NCBI RefSeq assembly: GCF_029338195.1
Contig: NZ_CP119781.1
Location: forward strand, 1-64,000
DNA from: Haloarcula litorea
GTDB lineage: Archaea > Halobacteriota > Halobacteria > Halobacteriales > Haloarculaceae
Direction: 5' to 3'
DNA: 64,000 nucleotides
Under the pieces are notes generated by a model, which was given only the letters and a program-made list of their open reading frames with translations, searched no databases and was not told the origin of the DNA. The position numbers and the translations under genes are program-made. Shown piece by piece: positions 9,126-17,457 of this stretch (position 1 is the first letter of the stretch; every line of letters starts with the position of its first letter).

Positions 9126-9371
9126 ATGAGTGCTGAATTCGACATTACGGAGACGCTAGACGTGAAAGGTGCATCGTGTCCCATGCCAGTGGTGAAAGCG
9201 AAGTCGGCCATCGACGAGCTCTCGGAGGGTGAAGTCCTCGAAGTGCTGGCGACCGACCCCGGAAGCATGAGCGACATCGACGGCTGGGCGGCCGGAACCG
9301 AGGGCGTCGAGCTCGTCGAGCAGGAGGAGGGCGACGACGTGTACAAACACTACGTCCGCAAGACGGAGTAA
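9126..9371 (+). CDS. tusA: TusA-family sulfurtransferase/carrier
   Basis: An 81-residue SirA/TusA-like protein with the sulfur-binding motif KGASCPMPVVKAK (catalytic Cys about residue 19). TusA proteins carry persulfide sulfur between desulfurases or rhodaneses and DsrE-type partners. The next gene, 3 bases on, is a DsrE-like protein, a common pairing in sulfur-oxidising and thiosulfate-using organisms. First gene of the only plus-strand sulfur operon in the first 19 kb. Confidence 0.93.
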   Translation: MSAEFDITETLDVKGASCPMPVVKAKSAIDELSEGEVLEVLATDPGSMSDIDGWAAGTEGVELVEQEEGDDVYKHYVRKTE

Positions 9372-9373
9372 CG

Positions 9374-9946
9374 ATGAGTACGGACACACCCGACGCGCCG
9401 GCCGACGACGCGCCCTCGCGTGCGGAACTGGCCGCGCGCGTCGACGAACTTGAGGACGCGCTCGCCGAAGCCACGAGCGAGGACGAAGGCAAGAAGATGA
9501 GCATCATCGCGACGAAGGGCACGCTGGACATGGCGTACCCGCCGCTCATCCTCGCTAGCACCGCGGCCGCGTTCGGCTACGAGGTGACCGTCTTCCACAC
9601 GTTCTGGGGGCTGGACATCCTCCACGAGGAGCGCTCGAAGAACCTCAAACTCAGCTCCGTCGGCAACCCCAACATGCCTGTCCCGAACGCCGTCGCGGCA
9701 CTCCCGGGCATGGACCGCGTGACGACGAAGATGATGGAGAAGAAGATCTCGGACAACGACACCGCCACCATCGAGGAGCTCATCGAGACGAGCCTCGACA
9801 TGGGCGTCGAGTTCCAGGCCTGTCAGATGACCATCGACCTCATGGACTACGACGAGGACGACTTCTACGACGGTGTCACCACGGGCGTCGGCGCGGCGAC
9901 CGCCCTCCAAGACATGGCCGACGCCGACATCCAGCTCCTCGTCTAA
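9374..9946 (+). CDS. DsrE/DsrF-like (DsrE2-type) sulfur carrier
   Basis: A 190-residue protein with an acidic coiled N-terminus and a DsrE-like Rossmann-type domain (MSIIATKGTLDMAYPPLILAS, EVTVFHTFWGLDIL, CQMTIDLM with a conserved-looking Cys). DsrE2 proteins interact with TusA and rhodanese in sulfur trafficking, and some are membrane anchored; no strong membrane span is seen here. Tightly linked to tusA upstream and a HalOD1 gene downstream. Confidence 0.88.
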   Translation: MSTDTPDAPADDAPSRAELAARVDELEDALAEATSEDEGKKMSIIATKGTLDMAYPPLILASTAAAFGYEVTVFHTFWGLDILHEERSKNLKLSSVGNPNMPVPNAVAALPGMDRVTTKMMEKKISDNDTATIEELIETSLDMGVEFQACQMTIDLMDYDEDDFYDGVTTGVGAATALQDMADADIQLLV

Positions 9947-9952
9947 ACTCAG

Positions 9953-10174
9953 ATGAACAAACTCGAGAATCCGATTCCCCAGATTGTCGATGCCGTCGCG
10001 GAGGCAGAGGGCGTCGAGCCAGTCACACTCGATCCGCCGCTAGCCGAGGTCGTCGATCCGGATGCGCTCGAAACGTTGGTCGAGGATTCAACGGCGTCTG
10101 ACCTCGAAGTTCGATTCGCGTATCGAGGTCACGACATCGTCGTCGACAACAGTGGTCGCGTGCAGGTCGACTGA
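9953..10174 (+). CDS. HalOD1 domain protein
   Basis: A 73-residue protein matching the haloarchaeal output domain pattern: an N-terminal VDAVAEAEGVEPVTLDPPLAEVVD stretch and a C-terminal beta segment FAYRGHDIVVDNSGRV. Role unknown; the domain is common beside regulators and redox genes in haloarchaea. It is the last gene of the tusA operon. The 125 bases after it, up to 10300, show no convincing gene. Confidence 0.75.
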   Translation: MNKLENPIPQIVDAVAEAEGVEPVTLDPPLAEVVDPDALETLVEDSTASDLEVRFAYRGHDIVVDNSGRVQVD

Positions 10175-10299
10175 AGCAGACAGAATTTCTTTTCGATAGC
10201 GGAATCCCCCCGACGGCCACTCCAGGAGCGCCATCCGAGTTCAACGAGTAGACGCGGAGGGAGTGTCGTAGCGGGAGGCAGCGGAGAACAGCGGTCGCG

Positions 10300-11417
10300 T
10301 CAGGTCCACTCCATTTCGAGTGCGTCCAGCAGCCGCTCGAGCTCAGCGTGAGTGTTGACCCCGTGGACCGACGCGCGGACAGCGTCCGGCGTCGGCAGGT
10401 CGCGAACCACGATTCCCTCCGACGCGAGTCGGTCGACCGTCGCTTCGGGGTCGTCCACGTCGATTGTCACGAGTCCCGACTCGGGGTCTGCAGGACTGAG
10501 AAGCCGGTCGTCGGGAACCCCATCGGCCAGCCGACCGGCCAATTCCTGGATTCGGGCAGCGATACGGTCGACTCCAACTTCGTCGATCGCCTCGATGGCT
10601 TCCGCTAGGGCGACGTGTGGAGCCGGGTTCGCCGAGCCGACCTCGAATCGGCGGGCGCCAGCTGCGAACTCGTAGGGGTCTGCAGTCGGCGTCTCGACGC
10701 TTCGGTATCCAACTGTGGTGGGTAGGAGGAGTCAGCAGCTGTCCGGTCGACGTAGAGGAAGCCGCCGCCCCACAGTCCCAGCAGCCACTTGTGACCGGCC
10801 GCCGCGACGGCGTCCGCACCCCACTCGCCGACGTCCATCGGGAGCTGTCCAGGCACCTGGACAGCGTCGACGAGCGTGAACGCACCAGCCTCGTGAGCGA
10901 TGTCGACGAGGTCGGCGACGGGCAACTGGGTGCCGTGCGTCCACGTCACCGCGCTGAAACAGGCTAGGCGCGCGTCCTCGACTACCTCGGCGAAGGCGTC
11001 GAGGTCGACGCGACCGTTCTCTGTCTCGACGACGCGAACCTCGACACCCTCCTGTTCTAGGCGTTGCCACGGGAGCGTCCCGGCCGGGTGTTCGAGGTCG
11101 GTTCGAACGACGGTGTCACCGGGCTCCCAGTCGATGGCGGTCGCGACAGCGTTGATGCCCGCAGTCGTGCTCTCCGTGAGCGCGATCTCGTCGTCGTCCG
11201 CACCGACGAAGGTGGCGACGCGCTCCCGCACGCGGTCGTAGGCCTCGAACGCCACCTCGTAGGGGTCGTTTCGCGTGCTCGTCTCGTACTCGTGTGACCG
11301 TACGAACTCGTCAGCAGCCTCGACAACGTACCGTGGACTCGGCCCGTGAGCGCCGAAATTCAGGTAGACGTCCTCGTGCAGCGCGGGCGTGTCGGCGCGA
11401 AGTTCTCTCGGGTTCAT
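10300..11417 (-). pseudogene. cysteine-desulfurase-like class V aminotransferase, one frameshift
   Basis: A PLP-fold enzyme of the SufS/class V group. Seen are TTAGINAVATA, ACFSAVTWTHGTQLPV, the aspartate region AFTLVDAVQVPGQ and the PLP lysine in AAAGHKWLLG. After about residue 237 the frame breaks near 10706; the neighbouring frame continues with YRSVETPTADPYEFAAG and on to the stop at 10300. No obvious IscS-type cysteine loop is seen, so the substrate may not be cysteine. It follows a thioredoxin by 15 bases. One added base restores it. Confidence 0.8.
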
Positions 11418-11432
11418 CTCGTTGTCGGTGAG

Positions 11433-11771
11433 TTAGTCCCGATACCGGGCAATCAGGTCGCGGAGCGTCTGTTCGTTCTGGCCGCCGCGAAGCTGTTTCA
11501 CCGGTTTCCCGTCGGCGAAGAGGACGAACGTGGGCGTGCTCTGGGCACCGAACTCGATCGCCGTCTCGAGGTTCGACTCGATGTCGATCGTCAGCACCGT
11601 CGCGTCAGTGTCTTCCGCGAGGGCTTCGAGAACCGGCTTCATCCGCTTGCAGGTGCCACACCACTCCGTGTAGAACTCCACGAGCGCGACGCTACTGTCT
11701 TCGACGACCGTTTCGAGGTCGTCGTCATCAAGCGAAACCACGCGGTCCGTCTTCGCTGTCTGCGTTGCCAT
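11433..11771 (-). CDS. thioredoxin (CGTC active site)
   Basis: A 112-residue thioredoxin with active site EWCGTCKRMKP instead of CGPC, which usually raises the redox potential, and the cis-Pro region GAQSTPTFVLF. It is the first gene of a two-gene operon with the desulfurase-like enzyme, so it may reduce the persulfide or disulfide formed there. The promoter carries two overlapping ACAATAC elements at 11815-11830 and a TATA-like CTATTAAAC about 20 bases nearer the gene. Confidence 0.9.
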   Translation of the reverse strand: MATQTAKTDRVVSLDDDDLETVVEDSSVALVEFYTEWCGTCKRMKPVLEALAEDTDATVLTIDIESNLETAIEFGAQSTPTFVLFADGKPVKQLRGGQNEQTLRDLIARYRD

Positions 11772-11814
11772 TACCAGCCTCTACGCACCCGGTGTTTAAT
11801 AGTCTTGGGCCTGC

Positions 11815-11830
11815 CACACAATACAATACG
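11815..11830 (-). promoter_or_regulatory. shared operator motif, tandem form
   Basis: CACACAATACAATACG on the plus strand contains two overlapping copies of the core, read as GTATTGTATTGTGTG toward the thioredoxin gene, about 20 bases upstream of its TATA-like CTATTAAAC. Confidence 0.6.
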
Positions 11831-11887
11831 GTACGGTCACTCCCCGTCTACATCGACCGGGAAAGTGGCCCGCCTCGGAGAGAGCGG

Positions 11888-12514
11888 TTAGTGTGACTTC
11901 TCCGTGGATTGCGCACGGCCGAGCGCGCCTGCAAGCGCCAGCAAATAGCCCAACCCGTACTGAACATCCGGATCACGTAATCCGCGAAGCAGACCAACGG
12001 CCCCGACCTGCTCGGGGGAGCTCTGCTCCGCCTCACCGACACTCTCCAGCAGCGTTTGGATGCCATCACGAGTATCGTCGTCAGCGGCCGTCTGCGCGAC
12101 CTCGCCGACCGCAGCACCGGTACCGGCCAATGACGTGACCATCTCGTCGTCGAGCGCCGCGGTCGCCAACGACCCTACCTCCGCGAGTTCGGCCAGGTCG
12201 TCGAGCGTTCCGCTTTGCTGGAGCGCGAGCAACGTATCAAGGGCCTCCCGCAGGTCGTCGCCGTTCTCCCCGACCGTTTCGGCCAGCGCCACGGTCTCGT
12301 CGGTCGCCAGCCCGTCCGCAGACTCTGCCAGTGTCGATCCCGTGGCCGAGAGCTCGCGGACCATCTCGTCGTCGAGCGCGCTCTCGCCCAGCGAGAGCAC
12401 GTCCAGTAGCTCGTTGACGGCGTCGAGGTGCTCCACGAACTCGGCGACCGCCTCGGGGTTCTGCTCGATCGCCGCTTCGAGGTCGGTCGGCGCGGTAGCC
12501 TGGTTCTCGGACAT
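11888..12514 (-). CDS. DUF1641 protein
   Basis: A 208-residue acidic helical protein with two internal repeats built around ALDDEMVRELSATGSTLAE and ALDDEMVTSLAGTGAAVGE, and the ending RGLRDPDVQYGLGYLLALAGALGR. This is the DUF1641 pattern. The family is regularly encoded next to sulfide:quinone-reductase-like flavoproteins and probably serves as a partner subunit; function is not established. The ATG at 12514 lies just before the flavoprotein stop at 12517. A longer reading through the flavoprotein in this frame is not real. Confidence 0.85.
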   Translation of the reverse strand: MSENQATAPTDLEAAIEQNPEAVAEFVEHLDAVNELLDVLSLGESALDDEMVRELSATGSTLAESADGLATDETVALAETVGENGDDLREALDTLLALQQSGTLDDLAELAEVGSLATAALDDEMVTSLAGTGAAVGEVAQTAADDDTRDGIQTLLESVGEAEQSSPEQVGAVGLLRGLRDPDVQYGLGYLLALAGALGRAQSTEKSH

Positions 12515-12516
12515 GG

Positions 12517-13660
12517 TCAGAGCAGTCCCCGCGCGGTGAGCCAGTAGGACTCGTTGTACGCCAGTTTCGACCAGTGGAGCTTCTCCGAGGGCGGCGCCGG
12601 CGACGGCGGATTCTCGTAGTCGAACTCGACGAACGACGCCGCGTCCATCCCCGTCTCGATGAAGCACAGCGTCTTCCCGTCGTAGGTCGCGGTCGCCGGG
12701 CGGCCGCGAATCCCGCTGGCGAGGCGCTGCCCGACGACGCCGGCCTGGTAGTGGGCGACGCTGCCCGCGTTCGGGACGCCGGTGTCGGCGGTGTCGCCGA
12801 GCGCGTAGACGTTGTCGGCAGCTTCTGCTTCGAGCGTGTGCTTGTCGACGTCGACCCAGCCGTCGTCGCCGAGCCCAGCCTCTTCGATCAGGTCGATGCC
12901 GCCGTGGGGTGGAATCGTCACGAGGAGGTCGTAGTCGAGTTCGGTCCCCTCCATCGACGTGATGGTCTCCGCGTCGGGGTCGACCGACTCGGCGTTGAAG
13001 AACGTCTCCACCTGGATGTCCCGTTCCTCCATGATGGGGCGGGCCCACTCGGCGATGTGAGGGTTGCCGTGGACGCGTTGGATCGGATACGTATACGTGA
13101 TATCGACATCCTCGCGGAGGCCGCGCTCGCGGAGCCAGTCGTCGGCCATGAAGACGAATTCGAGTGGTGCCGCCGGACACGTGGGGCGTCCCGATGACGC
13201 TCAACACGAGGTCACCCTCGGTGAACTCCAACAGTTCGTCGCGCAAGTCGGTCGCGCCCGACTCGCTGTAGTAGTTGTGACCGCCCTCCGTGAGGCCCGG
13301 AATCTGGTCGGGCTCCAACGTCGAGCCGGTCGCCAGCACGAGGTAGTCGTAGCTGACTGGTGGGGCACTCCCGTGGAACTGGAGCCGCTGGGCCTCGGTG
13401 TCGATGTCGGACACGCGGTCGATCCGGAGATCGATTGCGTCGTCGACGAGGTCGTCGAGCGGGCGACGGCCGTCGTCGGGTTCGCGCTGGCCGAACGGCA
13501 CGTACAGCCAGACCGGCTTATAGACGTGGTCGGGGTCGTCGTTGACGAGCGTGACTCGGACGTCACCGGCGTCGAGTTCGGGTTCGAGTCGGTCGGCGAG
13601 GTCGTTCGCGAGGACGGTGCCGCCGGTCCCGCCGCCGACGATAACGACGTGTTCAGTCAT
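12517..13660 (-). pseudogene. sulfide:quinone-oxidoreductase-like flavoprotein, one frameshift
   Basis: NAD(P)/FAD-dependent oxidoreductase with N-terminal HVVIVGGGTGGTVLANDLA, YDYLVLATGSTLEPDQIPG, and a second part with EFVFMADDW, ELDYDLLVTIPPHGG and NVYALGDTADTGVPNAGS (FAD/quinone region). The family oxidises sulfide and passes electrons to the membrane quinone pool. A shift near 13176, where CACGTGTCC replaces a probable CACGTGTGTCC, breaks it about residue 160. TusA overlaps its start by ATGA and DUF1641 follows, so a TusA-SQR-DUF1641 operon is clear. SQR versus a related FAD enzyme cannot be settled here. Confidence 0.82.
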
Positions 13661-13893
13661 GCTTTCTCCACGTAGAACTCGTTGTGGTCGTCGAGCTCTT
13701 CGACCGCGAGTAGCTCGTTGCCGGCTTCCTCGGCCCACTCGGGGACGTCGGTGAGCGACTGGTCGTTGTCGCTCAGCAGTCGGATCACGTCCCCGGACTC
13801 GGCGCTCCGAATCTTTCCGATGAGGTCCATCAACGGGCCGGGGCATGCTGCGCCTCTGGCATCGACGGTGTCGTCAGGCTCGATGTCAGTCAT
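13657..13893 (-). CDS. tusA: TusA-family sulfur carrier
   Basis: A 78-residue SirA/TusA-like protein with RGAACPGPLMDLIGKI, the CPxP motif carrying the sulfur-accepting cysteine. It overlaps the next gene by ATGA, so translation is coupled to the SQR-like flavoprotein. The first residues and the C-terminus differ clearly from the TusA at 9.1 kb, so this is not a recent copy. A TATA-like AATATAGG lies about 30 bases upstream. Confidence 0.92.
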   Translation of the reverse strand: MTDIEPDDTVDARGAACPGPLMDLIGKIRSAESGDVIRLLSDNDQSLTDVPEWAEEAGNELLAVEELDDHNEFYVEKA

Positions 13894-13931
13894 AGAGAGC
13901 TCACAGGCGGCAGTTGGAACTGTCCTATATT

Positions 13932-13943
13932 AGTATTGTGTGC
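13932..13943. promoter_or_regulatory. shared operator motif (tusA-SQR operon), opposite orientation
   Basis: AGTATTGTGTGC on the plus strand, so reversed relative to the tusA gene it precedes; it sits directly upstream of the TATA-like AATATAGG. Confidence 0.5.
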
Positions 13944-14021
13944 GAGTTCCAAGTTCCTGAAAATCTGTAGGCCTGGAATGAGCGACCGAGAGGTAATATT
14001 GAAATCGTAGAGGAGGAGCGT

Positions 14022-14615
14022 TCACCGCTCGAACACGAGCGCGTAGTGGTACGGCGGCAACTCGACCTGCCGGTCGAGCGTGAACGCTGCGGCCGGAAGC
14101 ACGGCTTCTTCAGTTTCTCTCGGCGTCATCCGAAGTTTCGTCGGAGGTCCGCGGGGTTCGGTTCCGACAGTCGTCGTTTCACGTGGGCGGTCATGCCAGT
14201 TGACGATGATCAGGCTTCCGCCAGGTTCGATCACCCGGAACGCCTGCTCGACCAACCCCGACTGGTCGTCGACGCCGTGGAACGTGTTTGCCACGACGAG
14301 CGTGCTGACTGAGTCGGGGAGGACCCCAGTCAGGTTCCGGGCGTCACCGTGAGTCGGAACGACGTTCTCGATGTCCTGCTGCTCAGCGAGATCATCGAGT
14401 TCACCGAGCAGTGACGCATCAAGGTCGATAGCGTAAACAGGCTCAGGGTCGGCAATTCGGGCAGCTGGAAGGGCAAAGTAGCCGCTTCCACAGCCGACTT
14501 CGGCGACCGACTCGCCGGATTCGACGCCGAGTTCCCGGAGCGTCGCGCCGGGTGTCGGCCAGAGTTTGCTCCACCAGTCCCAGTCGGGTTGGCCGGTGTT
14601 CTGGAAGCGCTCCAT
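14022..14615 (-). CDS. class I SAM-dependent methyltransferase
   Basis: A 197-residue Rossmann methyltransferase. The SAM-binding motif I is VAEVGCGSGYFALPA, the acidic loop is YAIDLDASL, and later motifs include VVANTFHGVDD and PGGSLIIVNW. Substrate unknown. It follows a small DUF2892-type membrane protein by 2 bases and is similar in size and context to the methyltransferase at 20.2 kb, so it may handle a metabolite of the sulfur/thiol pathway (inference). Confidence 0.85.
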   Translation of the reverse strand: MERFQNTGQPDWDWWSKLWPTPGATLRELGVESGESVAEVGCGSGYFALPAARIADPEPVYAIDLDASLLGELDDLAEQQDIENVVPTHGDARNLTGVLPDSVSTLVVANTFHGVDDQSGLVEQAFRVIEPGGSLIIVNWHDRPRETTTVGTEPRGPPTKLRMTPRETEEAVLPAAAFTLDRQVELPPYHYALVFER

Positions 14616-14617
14616 CC

Positions 14618-14836
14618 CTAGCGGGACCCCGACGTATCCACTCCCAGCAGGCGATATAGGAGGCAGACTCGAACGAGGCCAGTCCCGGCGAGAACGAGAC
14701 CCAGCAGGGCCAGGACTGTGCCAACCACCGTCCCAACTCCAAGCAGCCCTCCGAGTGAGGCCACTCCGACAGCCGCCAAACCCAGCCCGCCACCGATCCG
14801 GATTCGGCTGTCTGCCGCACCAATATTGTTCTTCAT
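14618..14836 (-). CDS. DUF2892 (YgaP-type) membrane protein
   Basis: A 72-residue protein starting MKNNIGAADSRIRIGGGLGL, followed by two hydrophobic helices and ending CLLYRLLGVDTSG. This is the DUF2892 pattern (N-terminal KNxGxxDRxxR then two spans, Cys near the end) that in YgaP is fused to a rhodanese domain. Here it stands alone in front of a methyltransferase. The ATG at 14836 fits the family better than the one at 14842. Confidence 0.8.
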   Translation of the reverse strand: MKNNIGAADSRIRIGGGLGLAAVGVASLGGLLGVGTVVGTVLALLGLVLAGTGLVRVCLLYRLLGVDTSGSR

Positions 14837-14929
14837 ACCCACAAATACACTATGCTATTACCTAAGTGTTTCCCGACGGCTTCCCCTCACCGCCCAAGCA
14901 ATCCGGTACAACCGTGCCTGGAGGGGTTA

Positions 14930-16031
14930 CTACCCGAGCTGGGACTGCCACCGTATTGGTAGCTGAGCGTAGACGACGGCGTTGTCGACGAGGACGTCGA
15001 CCGGAACGTACTCATCCGGCGCGTGAACAGTGTCGGTTCCGAGCGCGAACTCTACGGTCGGGATGCCCGCATTCCGGAGTTTCTTGGCGTCACCACCACC
15101 CGTAGCGCTCCGCCGGAAGACGTGATCACCTGTGGCCTCCTCCGCAGTCGACGCGACGGCTTCGACGAGTGGGCTGGCGGGTGCTTCAGCCGTACCGACG
15201 CTCCAGGAGACGTCGGCGATTGTGATACCTTCGCAGTCGGCGACGCACTCCCGAATCTCCGCGAGCACATCGGGCGTGTGGACACCTGCGGTCAGTCGCA
15301 CGTCAACTTCGGCGTGCGCAGACTGCGGGACGGTGTTTATCGCGTCCCCGCCCTCGAGGACGCCGAGATTGATCGAGGGGTACCAGAACAGCTCTCGGGC
15401 GGCGGCCTCACCCATCGAGGGGGCGTAGTATTCGACTGACTCCTCGACGATCGGAGCCACGTCAGCGTCGATCTCGAGTCGCTGGGTGCCAAACCGTTCG
15501 CGCATCGTCCCGACGGCGTCGTAGAGCCGATCGATGGCATTGACGCCGAGTATTGGGCGGGAGCCGTGGGCCCCCCCACCGCTGGCTTCGAGCGTCAGCC
15601 AAATGCTGCCCCGGTCCGCGATTGTGACTGAGTGGCGACCTTCCTCGCAGGTCGGCTCGCCAATCACGCATGCGTCAGCGTCGAGCTCACCAGCGTTCAG
15701 TAACGCTGGCAAGCCGGCGTCACCACCCACTTCCTCGTCACTCACGAACGCGAATTGGAGGTCGACAGGTGGCTCAGTGTCGGTGGCCATTAAATAGCAG
15801 TGTATGGTCAGACTCACCCGGTAGTCGAACGAGCAGATTCGGCTTTGCTGGACCGACTGCAAAACGCTCTACTTCGACCGGAAGCGGGTCGAGGAATTGT
15901 TCGATTCTGTCGACGATTTCGCGCGTGTCGCCGGGCGGGTTCGACGTCTCAACCGCGAGAAGGTCGAGGGCGAGCGCGACCAGTTCCTCTCGGTGGGCTC
16001 GCACGTACTCGGTAGGAGTGTCATTACTCAT
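14930..16031 (-). pseudogene. M20/ArgE-DapE-type metallopeptidase with internal deletion
   Basis: The N-terminal part (MSNDTPTEYVRAHREELVAL ... LLFNGH) stops in the first metal motif, and about 45 residues usually carrying the HxDxxP histidine/aspartate and the bridging region are missing. The sequence resumes in another frame with DTEPPVDLQFAFVSDEEVGG, GEPT and the complete C-terminal domain to 14930 (TDTVHAPDEYVPVDVLV). Loss of metal ligands plus the frame change make an active enzyme unlikely. The family hydrolyses N-acyl amino acids or dipeptides. Confidence 0.85.
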
Positions 16032-16180
16032 TCAGGAGCGGGTTTGCTGTCGAGCGGTCCTGCCACCGAGAGCGGCGAGAGCCAGTGATGGCCAAGCGTC
16101 AGTGCAGAAGCCTGGTTTCCGTCCCGTATCCCGGCCGTTACCAAGTTCGCCACAAACGACGTCGTGTTCGTATCGCGCAG
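16028..16180 (-). pseudogene. C-terminal remnant of an unrecognised gene
   Basis: After an in-frame TGA, the minus strand reads YRPKLRDTNTTSFVANLVT, continues through SALTLGHHWLSPLSVAG and ends PLDSKPAPE with a TGA overlapping the ATG of the M20 gene (ATGA). The overlap suggests it once formed an operon with that gene. No N-terminus is present because the next gene upstream runs into it. I do not recognise the family. Confidence 0.4.
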
Positions 16181-16425
16181 CTTTGGTCGGTATCACCAGA
16201 AGAGTAAAGCCAATACAAGGCGCCAATCACGCCAGCTGTTAGCGCAGTCACGACGATTCTGACGAGCCCACCACCGAGTGCAGCCGCCGTTCCCCCGGCA
16301 GCCGCGGCACCAGCCGTCGGCGCCGCGAAGAGACAGCAGAGACTCAACGCGCCGCCAACACCGAGTAGTCGCCACGGCGGCGTCGACGCATCCTCCGAAC
16401 TCGCCTCCGTGTCCGAACCAGTCAT
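16138..16425 (-). CDS. small two/three-span membrane protein
   Basis: About 95 residues: acidic Ser-rich N-terminus, hydrophobic helix with two cysteines (ALSLCCLFAAPTAGAAAAGG) and a second membrane stretch (IVVTALTAGVIGALYWLYS). The final residues after YSSGD look like read-through into a remnant, so the natural C-terminus may have been lost. It lies downstream of the DsbA cluster. Function unknown; an electron or metal role is only suggested by the cysteine pair. Confidence 0.55.
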   Translation of the reverse strand: MTGSDTEASSEDASTPPWRLLGVGGALSLCCLFAAPTAGAAAAGGTAAALGGGLVRIVVTALTAGVIGALYWLYSSGDTDQSCAIRTRRRLWRTW

Positions 16426-16492
16426 CGATTAGTCCCTTGTTCGCCTGATTGGCCCAAGTGCGTTTGGGTCGTCACGACCGTCGGTCGCACTG

Positions 16493-16906
16493 TCAGCACA
16501 CCTCGCAACGCCGGCGCTGGTAGACCAAGAGCGCGGCGAAGCACGCAACGCTCACGACACCGAGGATTGGGCGGATCGGGTCGAAGTACGTCATGAGCGC
16601 CGACGAGCTGAACAGCGCGAGCAACACGGCGTTACAGATCGGACAGCCGAACGCCAGGAATCCGCCGATGATTCCACCGGCAGCGAATCGATCGCCAATT
16701 GGCTTCTCGGCTAGCGAGCGCTGGTAGACGAACGCGCCGGCGAAGGCAGCGGTCGCGACGAGGAACAGGTAGTCCGCCGGGGTCCGAGAGACCATCCGCA
16801 CGTAGACCGGGTTCGGCAGCAGGCCGGTCACCGCCCCGAACAGGACAAACACTCCGATGCTCACGCCGACACTCCGGAGCAGACGCGGGCGCGGCAGCGC
16901 CGTCAT
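16493..16906 (-). CDS. membrane protein with intramembrane CPIC motif
   Basis: About 137 residues with four predicted helices. The motif GFLAFGCPICNAVLLALFS puts a CxxC pair inside or at the edge of a helix, and the C-terminus ends RRRCEVC with another pair. The ATG at 16906 overlaps the upstream stop (ATGA). With the neighbouring CASC-containing membrane protein and DsbA it suggests a thiol-disulfide electron path across the membrane (inference). Confidence 0.7.
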   Translation of the reverse strand: MTALPRPRLLRSVGVSIGVFVLFGAVTGLLPNPVYVRMVSRTPADYLFLVATAAFAGAFVYQRSLAEKPIGDRFAAGGIIGGFLAFGCPICNAVLLALFSSSALMTYFDPIRPILGVVSVACFAALLVYQRRRCEVC

Positions 16907-17457
16907 GCACGCCCACCTCCGTCGAGCGAACACGTTTGTGGGTCGCCTGCGCGACCGAGGAAGAAGAGGAGTAGGGCGATTCCGCCGAGTCGAAGGAGGT
17001 TGCCGTCGAACGGCAGCGCCGCCATCGCACCGACGAAGCCCAGTGCGCCGAGCACGCCCGCACCACAGCTCGCACAGCCGGCGGCGAGCAGTCCGGGGAG
17101 TACGCCGACAATCGTCGACACACTCCGGCGACGTGCGCGCTGGACCAGCGCGAGCGCGTTGGTTACCGCGACACCGGTCAGGACGGCGTACGTGGCGACT
17201 AGCGCGAGCCCAAGGTAGCCGGTAGTCAGATACACTTCGCGCGTGAGCGCCGTAACCGCGTAGCCGACATCGGTCAGGTCGGTCGTAAGCACCTGAACCG
17301 AGAACTGGGGGAATGAGCTCAACACCAAGACGACGTACGTGGCGAGTGTCACAACGGCGGTAGATAGCAACCGGGCGTCCGACGTGAGCGGATAGCCGAG
17401 CGCGTCGCGGAGGTCGCGAGTCCAGTCGCGACTCGTGGCGGTGCGGTTCCCGGTCAC
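16903..17457 (-). CDS. membrane protein with CASC motif
   Basis: A 184-residue polytopic protein starting from GTG at 17457, with about five helices. One helix region reads PGLLAAGCASCGAGVLGALGF, a CxxC next to glycines as in membrane thiol carriers. Start overlaps the stop of the DsbA gene, stop overlaps the next start, so three genes are translationally coupled. No named family is recognised with certainty. Confidence 0.7.
   Translation of the reverse strand: MTGNRTATSRDWTRDLRDALGYPLTSDARLLSTAVVTLATYVVLVLSSFPQFSVQVLTTDLTDVGYAVTALTREVYLTTGYLGLALVATYAVLTGVAVTNALALVQRARRRSVSTIVGVLPGLLAAGCASCGAGVLGALGFVGAMAALPFDGNLLRLGGIALLLFFLGRAGDPQTCSLDGGGRA

Noticed and set aside
11888-13846. 652-residue open frame spanning the flavoprotein and DUF1641 genes
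   Set aside because: It joins the start of the SQR-like protein to DUF1641 through antisense-looking Arg/Pro-rich text; the frame is open only because of GC-rich codon bias and a frameshift.
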